In this document: one piece after another, positions 8,788-18,789 of the stretch
Layout: the number at the start of each line of letters is the position of its first letter
How positions within the stretch are numbered: position 1 is the stretch's first letter
Notes under the pieces: model-generated
Database searches by the model: none
The model's input: only the letters and a program-made list of their open reading frames with translations
Told to the model about the DNA's origin: nothing
Translations under genes and position numbers: made by a program
Source: Bacteroidota bacterium
GTDB lineage: Bacteria; Bacteroidota; Bacteroidia; Chitinophagales; Saprospiraceae
Assembly (NCBI GenBank): GCA_963169455.1
Contig: CAUJDW010000103.1
Coordinates: forward strand, 62,001-126,000
Length of the DNA: 64,000 nt
Direction: 5' to 3'

Positions 8788-10161
8788 TTATTTGCCGCCT
8801 CGCCTGCTCGGTGAAGAAGAGGAGCGGCTGCTGTTGCCGCTGCTGCCCGAAGATCTGCTGCTTCCACTGCTTCCGCTGTTGAAACTTCTGGACGACGAGC
8901 CGCTGCTGCTTCCGCTGTTGTACCTGGGCGAGGAGCTGCCGCCGCTGCGGCTTGGGCTGTAGCTGCCTGAGGAGCGGCTGGAGCCGCTGTTGCTGCGCTC
9001 GTAGGACCTCGGCGTGCTATTGCTGCGCTCATAGGACCTTGGAGAACTCTGCCGGCTGTTGCTGCGCTCATAAGACCTCGGCGTGCTGGGCTGGCTGTTT
9101 CCGCGCTCGTACGTCCGCGGCGTGTTCCGGCTGGAAGCGGGCGGCGTGTAGTCGCGCCTCGGCTGGCTCGGCGGGCTGTAGTTCCGGCCGGGGGAGCTGG
9201 AGTCGCCGCCTTCCCGGCTGCGGTCGTAGCGCGGGTTTGCGGGCTCTACGGCCCTCGGGCTGGTGTCGAACGTGCGGCTGCGGGTGGTTTCGGCCTCGCG
9301 TGGCGTCACGCGGCTGCGCTCCAGGCCGGGTTCGGTGGTGGCGCCGGGATTATCCTTCCTGCTGTTGCCGTCATAAGCCCGGCCCATGTCGGCCCGGTTG
9401 TTGGTCACGTCTTTGGGCGATTCCTGCTGGATGCCCAGCTCGCGTTTGGACGTGTTCGGCACCCGGACGGTGCCGCTGGTGCGCGGGCCGTAGTAGGTGT
9501 TGTTGACGGTTGATACCGTATTGTAATCATATCCGTTGCCCCAGGAAGGCGGGCAGTAGAAGTTGGAATAGTAACCGCCGCCGTAGAAACCGGAATAGCC
9601 AAAATTCGAATAGCCGAAGAAAAAGTTATTGCGCGGGCCCCACGGGCTCCAGGGGTTGTACCCCCAGCTCCAGGGGCTCCAGGCGAAGGAGGACCAGCCG
9701 CCGTACCAGGGGTCCCACGTGTTCCAGCCCCAGCTGTTCCAGCTATTCCATCTGTTCCAGCGGTTCCACCTGTTCCAGCGGTTCCAGCTGTTGAAGCCAT
9801 AGAAGTCGTCATAGATGAGCATCGTGAGGCCAGGGGTGAAGAAGGGGTCATAATAGAACATATCCACATACACGGGGTCGAAATAGCTGAACCCGTAGTA
9901 AGGGCGATGGAATCGGCGAATGCGGGAAGAGTAGTAGTAATCGTACTCTTCGTCGTCATAATAATCATATTCGCTGTCGTCGTAATTGACGCCGCTATTG
10001 GTGATGTAGGTGTTATCACCGCTGCTATAATTGCCTTGGTAGTTGTATTCGCTGTCTCTGTCCGGGTCGTAGTAGAGGTCGTCGTACTGCGCAGTGGCAG
10101 TAAGGCTAAGGCCTCCGGCGAGGAGGAGGGTCAGGAATACGGCCAGTCTATAATTTTTCAT
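8788..10161 (-). CDS. Secreted low-complexity protein with Trp-Asn-Arg repeats and Ser/Arg-rich tail
   Basis: I place the start at the ATG at 10161 (MKNYRLAVFLTLLLAGG), giving 457 residues with a signal peptide cleaved near TATAQ; an upstream start at 10212 would put 17 unlikely residues before it. The mature protein begins with an Asp/Tyr-rich stretch (YDDSEYDYYDDEEYDYYY). Next come repeated WNR/WNS triplets (NRWNRWNRWNRWNSWNSW) and a Gly/Tyr/Trp/Pro-rich zone. The last ~170 residues are Ser/Arg/Gly-rich, with four diverged copies of a TPRSYERSNS-like unit. No catalytic domain is visible. Such proteins occur in Bacteroidota as possible surface or matrix proteins; function unknown. A clear terminator follows the gene. 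Confidence 0.75.
   Translation of the reverse strand: MKNYRLAVFLTLLLAGGLSLTATAQYDDLYYDPDRDSEYNYQGNYSSGDNTYITNSGVNYDDSEYDYYDDEEYDYYYSSRIRRFHRPYYGFSYFDPVYVDMFYYDPFFTPGLTMLIYDDFYGFNSWNRWNRWNRWNRWNSWNSWGWNTWDPWYGGWSSFAWSPWSWGYNPWSPWGPRNNFFFGYSNFGYSGFYGGGYYSNFYCPPSWGNGYDYNTVSTVNNTYYGPRTSGTVRVPNTSKRELGIQQESPKDVTNNRADMGRAYDGNSRKDNPGATTEPGLERSRVTPREAETTRSRTFDTSPRAVEPANPRYDRSREGGDSSSPGRNYSPPSQPRRDYTPPASSRNTPRTYERGNSQPSTPRSYERSNSRQSSPRSYERSNSTPRSYERSNSGSSRSSGSYSPSRSGGSSSPRYNSGSSSGSSSRSFNSGSSGSSRSSGSSGNSSRSSSSPSRRGGK
9733..9790. repeat. In-frame 9-bp coding repeat (WNR/WNS)
   Basis: About six near-identical 9-bp units, variants of TTCCAGCGG and TTCCACCTG on the plus strand, run in tandem inside the gene at 8788-10161. 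They encode the Trp-Asn-Arg and Trp-Asn-Ser triplets on the minus strand. The unit length is a multiple of three, so copy-number change would preserve the frame. Confidence 0.65.
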
Positions 10162-10427
10162 AAAGGGTGGTTTTAATGTAATTACCGGAACGCTCTGTAC
10201 TTCTAACAACACGTAATTTATTACTTTTGTGCCTGATTTTTAGTTAAGGGGTTTTTAAAGTGCCGCCTGCGCCTTGTTAAAGTCCGGAAACAGGAACTTT
10301 CTTTTATGTTAAGACGTAGTGTGAACACTGGTGTAACAATACTTAACATTTAAAAAATGCCTGTTAAGGATTTGTTAAGGCTTTCATAATCATTTGGCAT
10401 TCAAAGGTAGAAAAAGAAATCAAATTC

Positions 10428-11921
10428 ATGGCGAAGGAAATTACGAAACGCAGCGAGAATTACTCGCAGTGGTATCTGGATATCGTAAAAAAAGCGGACC
10501 TGGCGGACAATTCGGCGGTTCGGGGCTGTATGGTCATCAAGCCCAACGGATTTGCGCTTTGGGAGAACATGCGCGACCAGCTCGACCGCATGTTCAAGGC
10601 GAGCGGCCACGTCAATGCCTATTTCCCGCTTTTTATCCCCAAGAGCTTCCTGAGCCGGGAAGCCCAGCACGTCGAGGGCTTCGCCAAGGAATGCGCCGTG
10701 GTCACCCACCACCGCCTGATGAACGCCCCCGACGGCAGCGGCGTCATCGTTGACCCTTCCGCCAAACTGGAGGAGGAACTCATCGTGCGCCCCACTTCCG
10801 AAACGATCATCTGGGACACCTACCGCGGCTGGATCCAGTCTTACCGCGACCTGCCGCTGCTCATCAACCAGTGGGCCAACGTGGTGCGCTGGGAGCTGCG
10901 CGTCCGCCAGTTCCTGCGCACGGCGGAGTTCCTCTGGCAGGAGGGCCATACCGCACACGCCACCCAGGCCGAAGCCGTGGAGGAAACCCTGCAGATACTG
11001 GATATCTATACGCGCTTCGCGGAAGACTATATGGCCATGCCGGTCATCAAAGGCGTCAAAACGCCTAACGAACGTTTCGCCGGCGCCGAAGAAACTTACT
11101 GCATCGAAGCGCTGATGCAGGACGGGAAAGCCCTTCAGGCGGGCACATCCCACTTCCTGGGGCAAAACTTCGCCAAGGCTTTTGACGTAAAGTTCGTCAA
11201 CGAGAACAACGTCGAGGAATACGTCTGGGCCACGTCCTGGGGCGTTTCCACACGCCTGATCGGCGGCCTGATCATGACGCATTCGGATGACGACGGGCTG
11301 GTTATCCCGCCCAGGCTGGCGCCGGTGCAGGTGGTTATCGTGCCCATTCCGAAGCCTTCGCCGGAAATAGGCGAGGCAGCCGAAAAAGTAATGAAAGCCC
11401 TTCAGTCCAAAGGCATCACCGTCAAATACGACCGCGACGACAAAAACCGGCCGGGCTTCAAATTCGCCGAACACGAAATGAAAGGCGTCCCGGTGCGCAT
11501 CGGGATCGGGCTGCGCGACCTGGAAAACAACCAGGTGGAAGTGGCCCGCCGCGACACCAGGGAAAAAAATACCGTGCCCTTCGACGGCGTGGCGGACTAT
11601 GTGGGCCAACTGCTGGAGGACATCCAGCAGAACCTCTTCAACCGCGCCCGGCAGTTCCGCGATGCCCACACCAGCAGGGTGGATAATTTCGACGACTTCC
11701 AAAGCCTGGTGGAAACCCCGCATCCGGAGTGGTCCGAGTCCTGGGGCGGCGGTTTCATCTCCGCACACTGGGATGGGACTACGGAGACCGAACTGAAGAT
11801 CAAGGAGCTGACCAAAGCCACTATCCGGTGCATCCCCCTGGATGCGGAGGAGGAACAGGGGCGCTGCATACTGACCGGCAAGCCTTCCAAAGGGCGGGTG
11901 TTGTTTGCCAAGGCATATTGA
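10428..11921 (+). CDS. proS: Proline--tRNA ligase, archaeal/eukaryote-like type (type 3)
   Basis: 497 residues, the size of the short class II prolyl-tRNA synthetase that lacks the editing insertion of the bacterial type. Motif 2 region: [20 protein letters not shown] followed by NVVRWELR. The [12 protein letters not shown] segment is typical of the family and binds proline and adenylate. Motif 3 region: [20 protein letters not shown]. The anticodon-binding domain follows ([10 protein letters not shown] onward), and the C-terminal extension ends in FAKAY, the terminal aromatic common in this type. Cysteine ligands for zinc are reduced, with one near RCIPLD and one at GRCILTG. It stands alone between a 266-bp upstream gap and the cyclase gene. 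The ATG at 10428 fits the family N-terminus exactly. Confidence 0.95.
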   Translation: MAKEITKRSENYSQWYLDIVKKADLADNSAVRGCMVIKPNGFALWENMRDQLDRMFKASGHVNAYFPLFIPKSFLSREAQHVEGFAKECAVVTHHRLMNAPDGSGVIVDPSAKLEEELIVRPTSETIIWDTYRGWIQSYRDLPLLINQWANVVRWELRVRQFLRTAEFLWQEGHTAHATQAEAVEETLQILDIYTRFAEDYMAMPVIKGVKTPNERFAGAEETYCIEALMQDGKALQAGTSHFLGQNFAKAFDVKFVNENNVEEYVWATSWGVSTRLIGGLIMTHSDDDGLVIPPRLAPVQVVIVPIPKPSPEIGEAAEKVMKALQSKGITVKYDRDDKNRPGFKFAEHEMKGVPVRIGIGLRDLENNQVEVARRDTREKNTVPFDGVADYVGQLLEDIQQNLFNRARQFRDAHTSRVDNFDDFQSLVETPHPEWSESWGGGFISAHWDGTTETELKIKELTKATIRCIPLDAEEEQGRCILTGKPSKGRVLFAKAY

Positions 11922-11956
11922 CCGGGGGAGGTAGAGATAGTTATCAGGGCTCGTTA

Positions 11957-11964
11957 TAATTTTG
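11957..11964 (+). promoter_or_regulatory. Bacteroidota -7 box (TAATTTTG) before the cyclase gene
   Basis: Exact match to TAnnTTTG. Transcription would begin near 11971, which argues that translation starts at the TTG at 12002 rather than at the TTG at 11969. No clear -33 TTG is seen at normal spacing. Confidence 0.4.
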
Positions 11965-12001
11965 TAATTTGCTTCTTCAATCCAGAACGAGTACAGCGAT
12001 T

Positions 12002-15000
12002 TTGAAGAACCTAATCCCACATTTTATTCAGGAGCAGTTTCTTAAGGGTTTAAGCCGCGGCGAAGTGGAGGCATATACCATGTTCGTCGACCTTTCGGGC
12101 TTCACCCCCCTGACGGAGTCCCTCATGCGGCAGGGCAACCGTGGAGCAGAGCAGTTGTCCAATATCCTGAATGAGGTCTTCGAGCCCCTGGTGCGCCTGG
12201 TTTATGCCAAGGGCGGGTTCATCCCCTATTTTGCCGGCGATGCCTTTACGGCCATATTCCCCCTCTCGGCGCCGGGGGTGGGGAGCAGCGAGATCGTTTT
12301 TGCCGCCATGGCGGCGCGCAACCACTTTAGCCAGCGCCAGTTCCGCTTCAGCGATTTTACCATCGGCATCAAATTCGGGCTTTCCTACGGGATTGTGGAA
12401 TGGGGCATTGTGGGCGGCCAGTATCAATCGTACTACTTCCGCGGCGCTCCTATCGACGGTTGCGCCGCCTGCCAGATGGAAGCCGAAGGGCAGGACATCG
12501 TCATCGATGAAGCCCTGCGCCTCCAGCTTGCGAAAGGGCAGTTTTCACTGGAAGCGGCCGAGCCCGGCTTTTACAAAGTGCGGAGCAATGTGCCGGTGAA
12601 GGAAATGCCGCCCGCTGCTAACGGGCTCCCCCATCTCCAGCGGGAGGTGGCCCTGCGCTTCCTGCCCGAAGCCGTAGCACGCTACAATCAGGATGGAGAG
12701 TTCCGGACGGTCATATCGGTCTTCATATCCTTCGATGGGGTGGATAGCCACGAAGCACTCAACGACTTCGCTTCGGTGGTGCTGGAGCAGATTAACAATT
12801 TTTCAGGTTATTTTAAAGAGATCGACTTCGGCGACAAGGGCGGCGTCATGGTGGCTTTTTTTGGCGCCCCGGTCTCTTTCGAGAATAATACCGACCGGGC
12901 GCTGGAATTCGTACACACCCTTCGGGAAAACCTGGCCGGGCTGATATCCGGAAGCAGCCTGCGCTACCGGGCCGGCGTCACCATCGGCACGGCCTACACC
13001 GGTATTGTGGGCGGGCTGGAACGCTGCCAGTACGCCGCCGTGGGCAACCACGTCAACCTCGCCGCACGCCTGATGACCTATGCCGACTGGGACGAGGTGC
13101 TGGTGGATGTCGACATCCAGAAGAACCGGCACTTCCACTTCCTCCATCGCGGAGATATTCAGTACAAAGGCATTAAAGGCAATGTTCCGACCTTCAAGCT
13201 GGTTGGCCGCAATTATGAAAGCCACGCAGCCTACGCCGGGGAAATGGTGGGCCGCGACAAGGAAATGAAGCAACTGTCCGAAGTCACGACGCCCCTTTTC
13301 GAGGGGCGTTCGGCAGGCATGGCCTTCATCTACGGCGAAGCCGGCATCGGTAAAAGCCGCCTGCTGTACGAGCTGAAAAACAACCTTTACGGACAGAACC
13401 TGATACAGTGGCACACCTGCCAGGCCGACCAGATACTCAAAAAACCTTTTAACCCCTTTATCTATTTCCTGAAAAATTATTTCGAGCAGTTTACCGAACG
13501 CCCTTCCGGCTCGAACCTTCAGCATTTCGAGAACCGCTACCAACAACTGCTCGACAAGCTTTCTTCCATGGAAAGGCCGGAGGCCGGCATCATCCGCCGC
13601 GAACTCATCCGTACCCGCTCCGTGCTGGCCGCCCTGATCGGCCTGGACTTGCAGGATTCCATCTGGGGCCAGCTCGATGCCAAGGGGCGCTATCAGAATA
13701 CCCTTTCCGCCATCATCAACCTCCTGATAGCTGAATCCCTCCACCAGCCCCTGGTCGTCGAACTGGAGGATGGGCATTGGCTGGACGACAATTCCCGCGA
13801 GCTGCTCACCGAATTTGTCCGCCAGATGGGAAGATACCCCCTCTTTCTGGTCGTGACTTCCCGCTACCAGGACGATGGCAGCAAACCGGAGATCATCGGG
13901 CGCACCCTTATGGAGGATTTGAACCTTCCTGTCTTGGAGATCGACCTGAACACCCTGCACCCCGAGGCCGTCCGGGCCTTCGCAGAGTCCAGGCTGGGAG
14001 GGAAGATACACGATGAATTTTTCGAGCTTTTAGCCCGTGCCTCCAACAGCAACCCTTTTTACCTGGAGCAGATACTGGAGTATTTCACAGAAAGCCACCT
14101 CATCGAAGAGGAGGCCGGGCAATGGACGATCCGGGACAAAAACATCAAATTGTCCAGCTCGATCAATGCCATCCTGATGGCCCGCATCGACCGCCTGTCC
14201 AACCTGGTGAAGGAAACGGTAAAAGCCGCCGCTGTCATCGGGCGCGAGTTCGAGGTTCCGGTGTTGTCGGAGGTCATGAAGCGGCAGGAAGAGTTCATTC
14301 GCCGCAACGGCAATTCGGCCAAGCTGCTAAAAGAACAGATACAACGGGCGGAAGAGGGCCAGATATGGCACGCCATGAACGAGCTGCGCTATATTTTCCG
14401 CCACTCCCTGCTGCGGGAAGCCGCCTACAGCATGCAGCTGCGCACCCGCCTGCAGTGGCTGCACCAGATGATAGCGGAAGCCATAGAAGGCTTGTACAGT
14501 GAAAAGCTGGAAGAACGATATGTTGACCTTGCTTTCCACTACGACCAGGCAGGGGTTTTTGACAAAACCTGCGAATACCTCCTCAAGGCTGCCGACCATG
14601 CCCGCAACAACTATCAGAACCAGCAGGCCCTGGACTACTACGAGCGCCTGCTGAAAAAACTGGGGCGCCAGAAGGATACGGCCGACCAGATACGGGCTCA
14701 CCTCAAAAAGGGCAAGGTGCTGGAATTAATCGGCAAGTGGGATGAATGTGAACAGGCTTACGAACGCGCCCTGAAACTGGCCAAGCAGTCGCGCGATGTA
14801 TTGCTGCTCGGGCAGGCCAACAACAGCCTGGGGCACCTGCTCATGCTCAAAGGGGATTACACCCGCGCCATGCGCTACCTGCAGACGGCAGCCGGGCTTT
14901 TCGAATCCATCGACGACCGGGCTGGCAAGGCGAAGGCCTACGGCAATCTCGGCAACCTCTATTTCCGACAGGGCGAGTATAACGAGGCAAAGGAATACTT

Positions 15001-16024
15001 CGTGCAAAGCATCAGCATCGGCCACGACGCCATCGACCCCACCACCAACGCCCAGGTAGCCGCCAACCTCGGGCTCACCTTCATGAACCAGGGCAACTAC
15101 GACGAAGGCATCCGTTGCCAGCAGGCCCAGCTGGAAATCTGCGAACGGCACAACGATAAACAGGGCATGGCTACCCTGTACACCAATATCGGGATCGTCT
15201 TTTTCGAAAAAGGCGACTACGACCCTGCGCTCGAAGCTTACCAAAAAGGCCTTAACCTCAGTGAAGAACTCGGCAATAAGATGCTGACTTCGATCGCCAT
15301 CGGCTGCATCGGCAGCATCTATGAACGAAAAGGCGACTACCAGCGCGCCATGGAAAACTTCCAGCACGACCTGGCGCTTTGCGAAGAACTGGGGGATAAA
15401 CAGGGCACGGCTATCGCGCTGGGCCTCATCGGAGAGCTGCACAGCATCGAAGGGCGCTTCCACAAGGCCATCGAATACCTTCAGAAAAACCTGATGCTCT
15501 GCGAAGAACTCGGCTATCAGAAGGGTATCGCCAAAGCCGTAAATACCCTGGGGGATGTGTTCTTTTACACCCGCCAGTACGACCGCGCAATGCACTTCTA
15601 CGGCCGGGCCATCGAAGTGACCCGCCGCATCAACAACCGCCTGGTGCTGGGGTACAGCCTGGTGGAAAAAGGGATGGTGCACCTTGTGCTGGGCGAGCTG
15701 GAAAAACTGGGGGAATGCGCCCGCGAAGCCCTGGAAATAGCCCGGGAACTCGGCAATCCCGACCTGATTTTCGAAGCCAGGGTACTGGAAGCCATTCAGC
15801 AGAAGGCTCTTGGCCATGAAGATAAGGCCGTTGGCATGCTAAAGGAACTGCAGTCGAAGCAGTTGTCGTTGAGCCAACAGGCCGCCGTGAATTTTGAACT
15901 CTGGAAGGCGCTCCCCGGAGAGCCGCAATACCGGCTGCGCGCCCTCGAACAATACCGGCAACTCTACCAGGCAACTCCCCGCTACAGCTACAAGGTGCGC
16001 CTCGACGAACTGGAGGCGGCCTGA
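12002..16024 (+). CDS. Tandem class III adenylyl cyclase domains + ATPase + TPR protein (soluble adenylyl cyclase-like)
   Basis: About 1340 residues; start TTG 12002 (LKNLIPHFIQEQF) chosen because of the -7 box at 11957. With numbering from the alternative TTG at 11969, cyclase domain 1 (about 35-190) has both metal-binding aspartates, in FVDLSGFT (D41) and YFAGDAF (D91), but lacks the Asn/Arg transition-state motif. Domain 2 (about 245-400) has VFISFDGV, where the first metal Asp is Ser-like, but keeps the NLAARLM motif (about 361). The pair could form one active site, as in mammalian C1/C2. A P-loop ATPase module follows (GEAGIGKSRLLYEL, about 454; probable Walker B LVVELEDGHWLDD), then at least eight TPR-like repeats (GNLYFRQGEYNEAKEYF type). 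The order resembles human ADCY10. The protein is cytoplasmic, with no signal peptide or membrane segment. Confidence 0.85.
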   Translation: MKNLIPHFIQEQFLKGLSRGEVEAYTMFVDLSGFTPLTESLMRQGNRGAEQLSNILNEVFEPLVRLVYAKGGFIPYFAGDAFTAIFPLSAPGVGSSEIVFAAMAARNHFSQRQFRFSDFTIGIKFGLSYGIVEWGIVGGQYQSYYFRGAPIDGCAACQMEAEGQDIVIDEALRLQLAKGQFSLEAAEPGFYKVRSNVPVKEMPPAANGLPHLQREVALRFLPEAVARYNQDGEFRTVISVFISFDGVDSHEALNDFASVVLEQINNFSGYFKEIDFGDKGGVMVAFFGAPVSFENNTDRALEFVHTLRENLAGLISGSSLRYRAGVTIGTAYTGIVGGLERCQYAAVGNHVNLAARLMTYADWDEVLVDVDIQKNRHFHFLHRGDIQYKGIKGNVPTFKLVGRNYESHAAYAGEMVGRDKEMKQLSEVTTPLFEGRSAGMAFIYGEAGIGKSRLLYELKNNLYGQNLIQWHTCQADQILKKPFNPFIYFLKNYFEQFTERPSGSNLQHFENRYQQLLDKLSSMERPEAGIIRRELIRTRSVLAALIGLDLQDSIWGQLDAKGRYQNTLSAIINLLIAESLHQPLVVELEDGHWLDDNSRELLTEFVRQMGRYPLFLVVTSRYQDDGSKPEIIGRTLMEDLNLPVLEIDLNTLHPEAVRAFAESRLGGKIHDEFFELLARASNSNPFYLEQILEYFTESHLIEEEAGQWTIRDKNIKLSSSINAILMARIDRLSNLVKETVKAAAVIGREFEVPVLSEVMKRQEEFIRRNGNSAKLLKEQIQRAEEGQIWHAMNELRYIFRHSLLREAAYSMQLRTRLQWLHQMIAEAIEGLYSEKLEERYVDLAFHYDQAGVFDKTCEYLLKAADHARNNYQNQQALDYYERLLKKLGRQKDTADQIRAHLKKGKVLELIGKWDECEQAYERALKLAKQSRDVLLLGQANNSLGHLLMLKGDYTRAMRYLQTAAGLFESIDDRAGKAKAYGNLGNLYFRQGEYNEAKEYFVQSISIGHDAIDPTTNAQVAANLGLTFMNQGNYDEGIRCQQAQLEICERHNDKQGMATLYTNIGIVFFEKGDYDPALEAYQKGLNLSEELGNKMLTSIAIGCIGSIYERKGDYQRAMENFQHDLALCEELGDKQGTAIALGLIGELHSIEGRFHKAIEYLQKNLMLCEELGYQKGIAKAVNTLGDVFFYTRQYDRAMHFYGRAIEVTRRINNRLVLGYSLVEKGMVHLVLGELEKLGECAREALEIARELGNPDLIFEARVLEAIQQKALGHEDKAVGMLKELQSKQLSLSQQAAVNFELWKALPGEPQYRLRALEQYRQLYQATPRYSYKVRLDELEAA

Positions 16025-16044
16025 GGAGGAGGCGCTCTGCCGTT

Positions 16045-17259
16045 TCAATGGCTCGGCTTTTTGTCTGCCGGTGCAGAGGCATGAAAATCCCGCCCGATGC
16101 GTTCGGCGTAGTTGTCGAGCAATTCCAGCACCCTTTCCCTGCCTGCCGCTTTTACGATCATGCCTACATGGTATTCCTTCCGAAGGCGCCAGACGATTTC
16201 AGGATCGTCGAACCGGGAGTCATCGGGCTGTTGAAAGCGCGACAGGGATACGATGATGCCGGTATAATCCTGCCGGGCTTCCGGCAGGCGGTAGGATTCG
16301 CGCCGGGCCACGGCGTTTTCCAGTAATGCCCATTCCCGCCACAGGTTGATGCCGGAGGAAAATTCGACCATTTCCGCCAGGTGGGCGCCGCCGACGCGTG
16401 AGGAGGTTTCCAGGAAATAAAACTGCCCGTCCTCCCGGCATTGGATGAATTCGGTATGGGAGGCGCTGAACTGCATGCCGAAGGCCTTCATGACATCGGC
16501 GTTCAGCTTCTGCAGGGCCTTGTCCTCCGCGCTGCCGAAAGCGATGATGTGGGAGCGGAATATTCCGCCGCCGTGCGCCACTTCCAGGGGCGTATTCAAA
16601 TAGCGCGATACCCGGCAGAAAAGCACTTTGCCGGCGAAAGTCAGGGCGTCGGCATGGTACACGTCTCCCGGCTTGAACTGTTCGATCAGGTATCGGTGCC
16701 GCTCCTCGCCGAGGGCTTCGAGCACTTGCCAGAGCTCTTCCACGCTGTGCACCTTTTTTATGCCTGTCGCCGAGGCTTCCGCCCGGGGCTTGACCACCCA
16801 TGGCGGGCTGGTGCGCAGGGCATACTGGGTAATTTCCTCATCGTTGAACAGGGGGCTGAAAGCCGGTACGGGGATGCCCGCCTCCGCAGCTTTCATGCGC
16901 ATGGCCAGCTTGTCGCGGAAATAACGCCCCGTGGTTTGGCCCATACCCGGGATGCGGAATTGCTCGCGGAGATAGGTGGCTTTTTCCACGTCGAAATCAT
17001 CGAGGGCCACGATGCGGTCGACTTTGCGGCTGCGCAGCAGCCAGGCGGCGCCCGCCGCCAGCGAGGCCAGGTTTTCCGGGCCGTTGTCATCGGATTCGAT
17101 GTAGAAGAATTCGTCGACCGCCTCGCGGGGCCAGGCTTCGTGTTCGAGCACCTTGCGGGTAATGAGGTACACGGTATTGCCGGCCTCCTTGCAGGCGCGC
17201 AGAAAGTCCTGGCCTTTGAAATAAGTGGAAATGCAAAGGAAGGTCAAAGGTTGCGGCAT
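16045..17259 (-). CDS. ATP-grasp family ligase
   Basis: 404 residues. The N-terminal third is Rossmann-like (FLCISTYFKGQDFLRACKEAG) with VDRIVALDDFDVEKATYL, matching ATP-grasp proteins of the carbamoyl-phosphate synthase/biotin-carboxylase superfamily. ATP-grasp features: YFRDKLAMRMKAAEAGIPVP, PWVVKPRAEASATGIKKV (nucleotide-binding lysine and loop), YLIEQFKPGDVYHAD, and metal-binding FYFLETSSRVGGAHLAEMVE. These enzymes join a carboxylate to an amine or thiol using ATP; the substrate cannot be told. It lies 39 bp downstream of the M17 aminopeptidase on the same strand and probably shares its transcript, which hints at peptide or amino-acid metabolism. It converges on the cyclase gene with 20 bp between stops. 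Confidence 0.8.
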   Translation of the reverse strand: MPQPLTFLCISTYFKGQDFLRACKEAGNTVYLITRKVLEHEAWPREAVDEFFYIESDDNGPENLASLAAGAAWLLRSRKVDRIVALDDFDVEKATYLREQFRIPGMGQTTGRYFRDKLAMRMKAAEAGIPVPAFSPLFNDEEITQYALRTSPPWVVKPRAEASATGIKKVHSVEELWQVLEALGEERHRYLIEQFKPGDVYHADALTFAGKVLFCRVSRYLNTPLEVAHGGGIFRSHIIAFGSAEDKALQKLNADVMKAFGMQFSASHTEFIQCREDGQFYFLETSSRVGGAHLAEMVEFSSGINLWREWALLENAVARRESYRLPEARQDYTGIIVSLSRFQQPDDSRFDDPEIVWRLRKEYHVGMIVKAAGRERVLELLDNYAERIGRDFHASAPADKKPSH

Positions 17260-17298
17260 AAGGCGTTGGATTGTATCTGGATTCTGTTGCGTATATTT

Positions 17299-18786
17299 TT
17301 AACCGAGCCGGCTCAGGAAATCCGTCAGCATGCGCACGCCATAGGCGGTGGCGCTTTTCTGGGAGGCGAATTCCGAGTCGTTGAAGGCCACCCCGGCAAT
17401 GTCGAGGTGAGCCCAGGCCGTATGGTTTTCAATAAAGGCTTCCAGGAACTTGGCTGCCCCTATGGCTCCCGCCATGGGTTTGCCGCTGTAGTTGCGCAGG
17501 TCGGCCACATCCGATTTAATGTCGTCCTTGTACACATCCCAGATCGGGAGGCGCCACATGCGTTCGCCGGTGCGTTCGCCGGCCTGGAAAAGCTGGGCGG
17601 CCAGTTCGTCATTGTTTGAGAAAAGGCCGGCGGCGTGGTAGCCGAAGGTACGCACCGTGCTGCCCGTGAGGGTAGCCAGGTCGATGAGGATATCCGGTTT
17701 GAAGTTCCGGGCCAGGTAGGAAAGCCCGTCGGCCAGGATGAGGCGCCCTTCCGCATCGGTATCGATGACCTCGATGGTCTTTCCGCTGTAGGAATCGATG
17801 ACGTCGCTGGGTTTGAGGGAGCGGGCGTCCACGCTGTTGTCCGTGGCGGGCACGATGCCGATGAGGTGGAGGGGCAGCTGGAGTTTGGCCGCCATTTCCA
17901 TGGCGCCGAATACGGCGGCTGCGCCCCCCATGTCACTCTTCATGTAGTGCATATTGGCCGAGGGTTTGATCGATAGCCCGCCGGTGTCGAAAGTGACGCC
18001 TTTGCCCACCAGCCCGACTTTCTTCAGCGGCTTGCCGCTGCTTTCCTCAGGGCGGTATTCCATGACGATAAAGGAGGGAGGGTATTCGCTGCCCCGGTTG
18101 ACGGCAAGCAGGGCGTGCAGCCCGTTGGACTCGATCCGGGCCTTGTCCATGGCCTGAACGGAAAAGCCATAGGTTTTGCCCGAGTTCAGGGCCCATTGGG
18201 CCAGGCTTTCGGGGTTTTTCTTGTTGCTTGGGGCGTTGACCAGGTCAAAGATGCGCATTTGCGTTTCGGCCATCTGCTGGCCCCGGTTGGCTGCTTCCAG
18301 GCATTCCTCGCGCAAATCCTCGTCGGCCAGGATTTCGAGCGAGGCTCCGGCTCCGGCCAGGGGATGGGGGCCGGCGTTGCCTGAATTTTTGAAACGCCCG
18401 ATCGAATAAGAGCCGAGAATCAGCCCGTTGACGGCAGCCTCCACCCAGGAGGGCGCCTCGCCGCTGAGATTGCCGTGTAGCAGGCTTATGCCCAGAGGGG
18501 CTCCCATCTTCTGGCGGTATTTGTGGGAGAAGGAACGGAAGGCCTTCAGTATCTCGGGAAAGGAGGGGTTTTGGCCCAGGCCCAGCAGGTAGTAGCGCTG
18601 TTGCTCATGGTACAGGGTGTGCACTTCCCCCTGGTCTGCTTTGAAATCCTGATGCAGCATTGCCGGGGGCTGCCCCACCGTACGGGCAATATGGCCCAGC
18701 GCCGGTTCGAGGGGGCCGCCTGCCGCCAGGGGGATGATGATGGCGGCAGGTAAGCTTTTCAGGGTATCAGGAAATTTTATCACCAT
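17299..18786 (-). CDS. pepA: M17 leucyl aminopeptidase
   Basis: 495 residues. The C-terminal catalytic half has the full M17 signature. GKGVTFDTGGLSIKPSANM carries the metal-binding Lys and Asp, MKSDMGGAAAV a metal Asp, and DTDAEGRLILADGLSY is the family diagnostic (usually NTDAEGRL; Asn to Asp here). ATLTGS and HLDIAGVAF follow. The N-terminal half is the variable domain. Cytoplasmic dizinc (or Mn) exopeptidase that removes N-terminal residues from peptides and is normally hexameric. Its start lies 3 bp from the stop of the esterase at 18790, so it is the middle gene of a three-gene unit (esterase, pepA, ATP-grasp). Confidence 0.93.
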   Translation of the reverse strand: MVIKFPDTLKSLPAAIIIPLAAGGPLEPALGHIARTVGQPPAMLHQDFKADQGEVHTLYHEQQRYYLLGLGQNPSFPEILKAFRSFSHKYRQKMGAPLGISLLHGNLSGEAPSWVEAAVNGLILGSYSIGRFKNSGNAGPHPLAGAGASLEILADEDLREECLEAANRGQQMAETQMRIFDLVNAPSNKKNPESLAQWALNSGKTYGFSVQAMDKARIESNGLHALLAVNRGSEYPPSFIVMEYRPEESSGKPLKKVGLVGKGVTFDTGGLSIKPSANMHYMKSDMGGAAAVFGAMEMAAKLQLPLHLIGIVPATDNSVDARSLKPSDVIDSYSGKTIEVIDTDAEGRLILADGLSYLARNFKPDILIDLATLTGSTVRTFGYHAAGLFSNNDELAAQLFQAGERTGERMWRLPIWDVYKDDIKSDVADLRNYSGKPMAGAIGAAKFLEAFIENHTAWAHLDIAGVAFNDSEFASQKSATAYGVRMLTDFLSRLG

Positions 18787-18789
18787 TGC

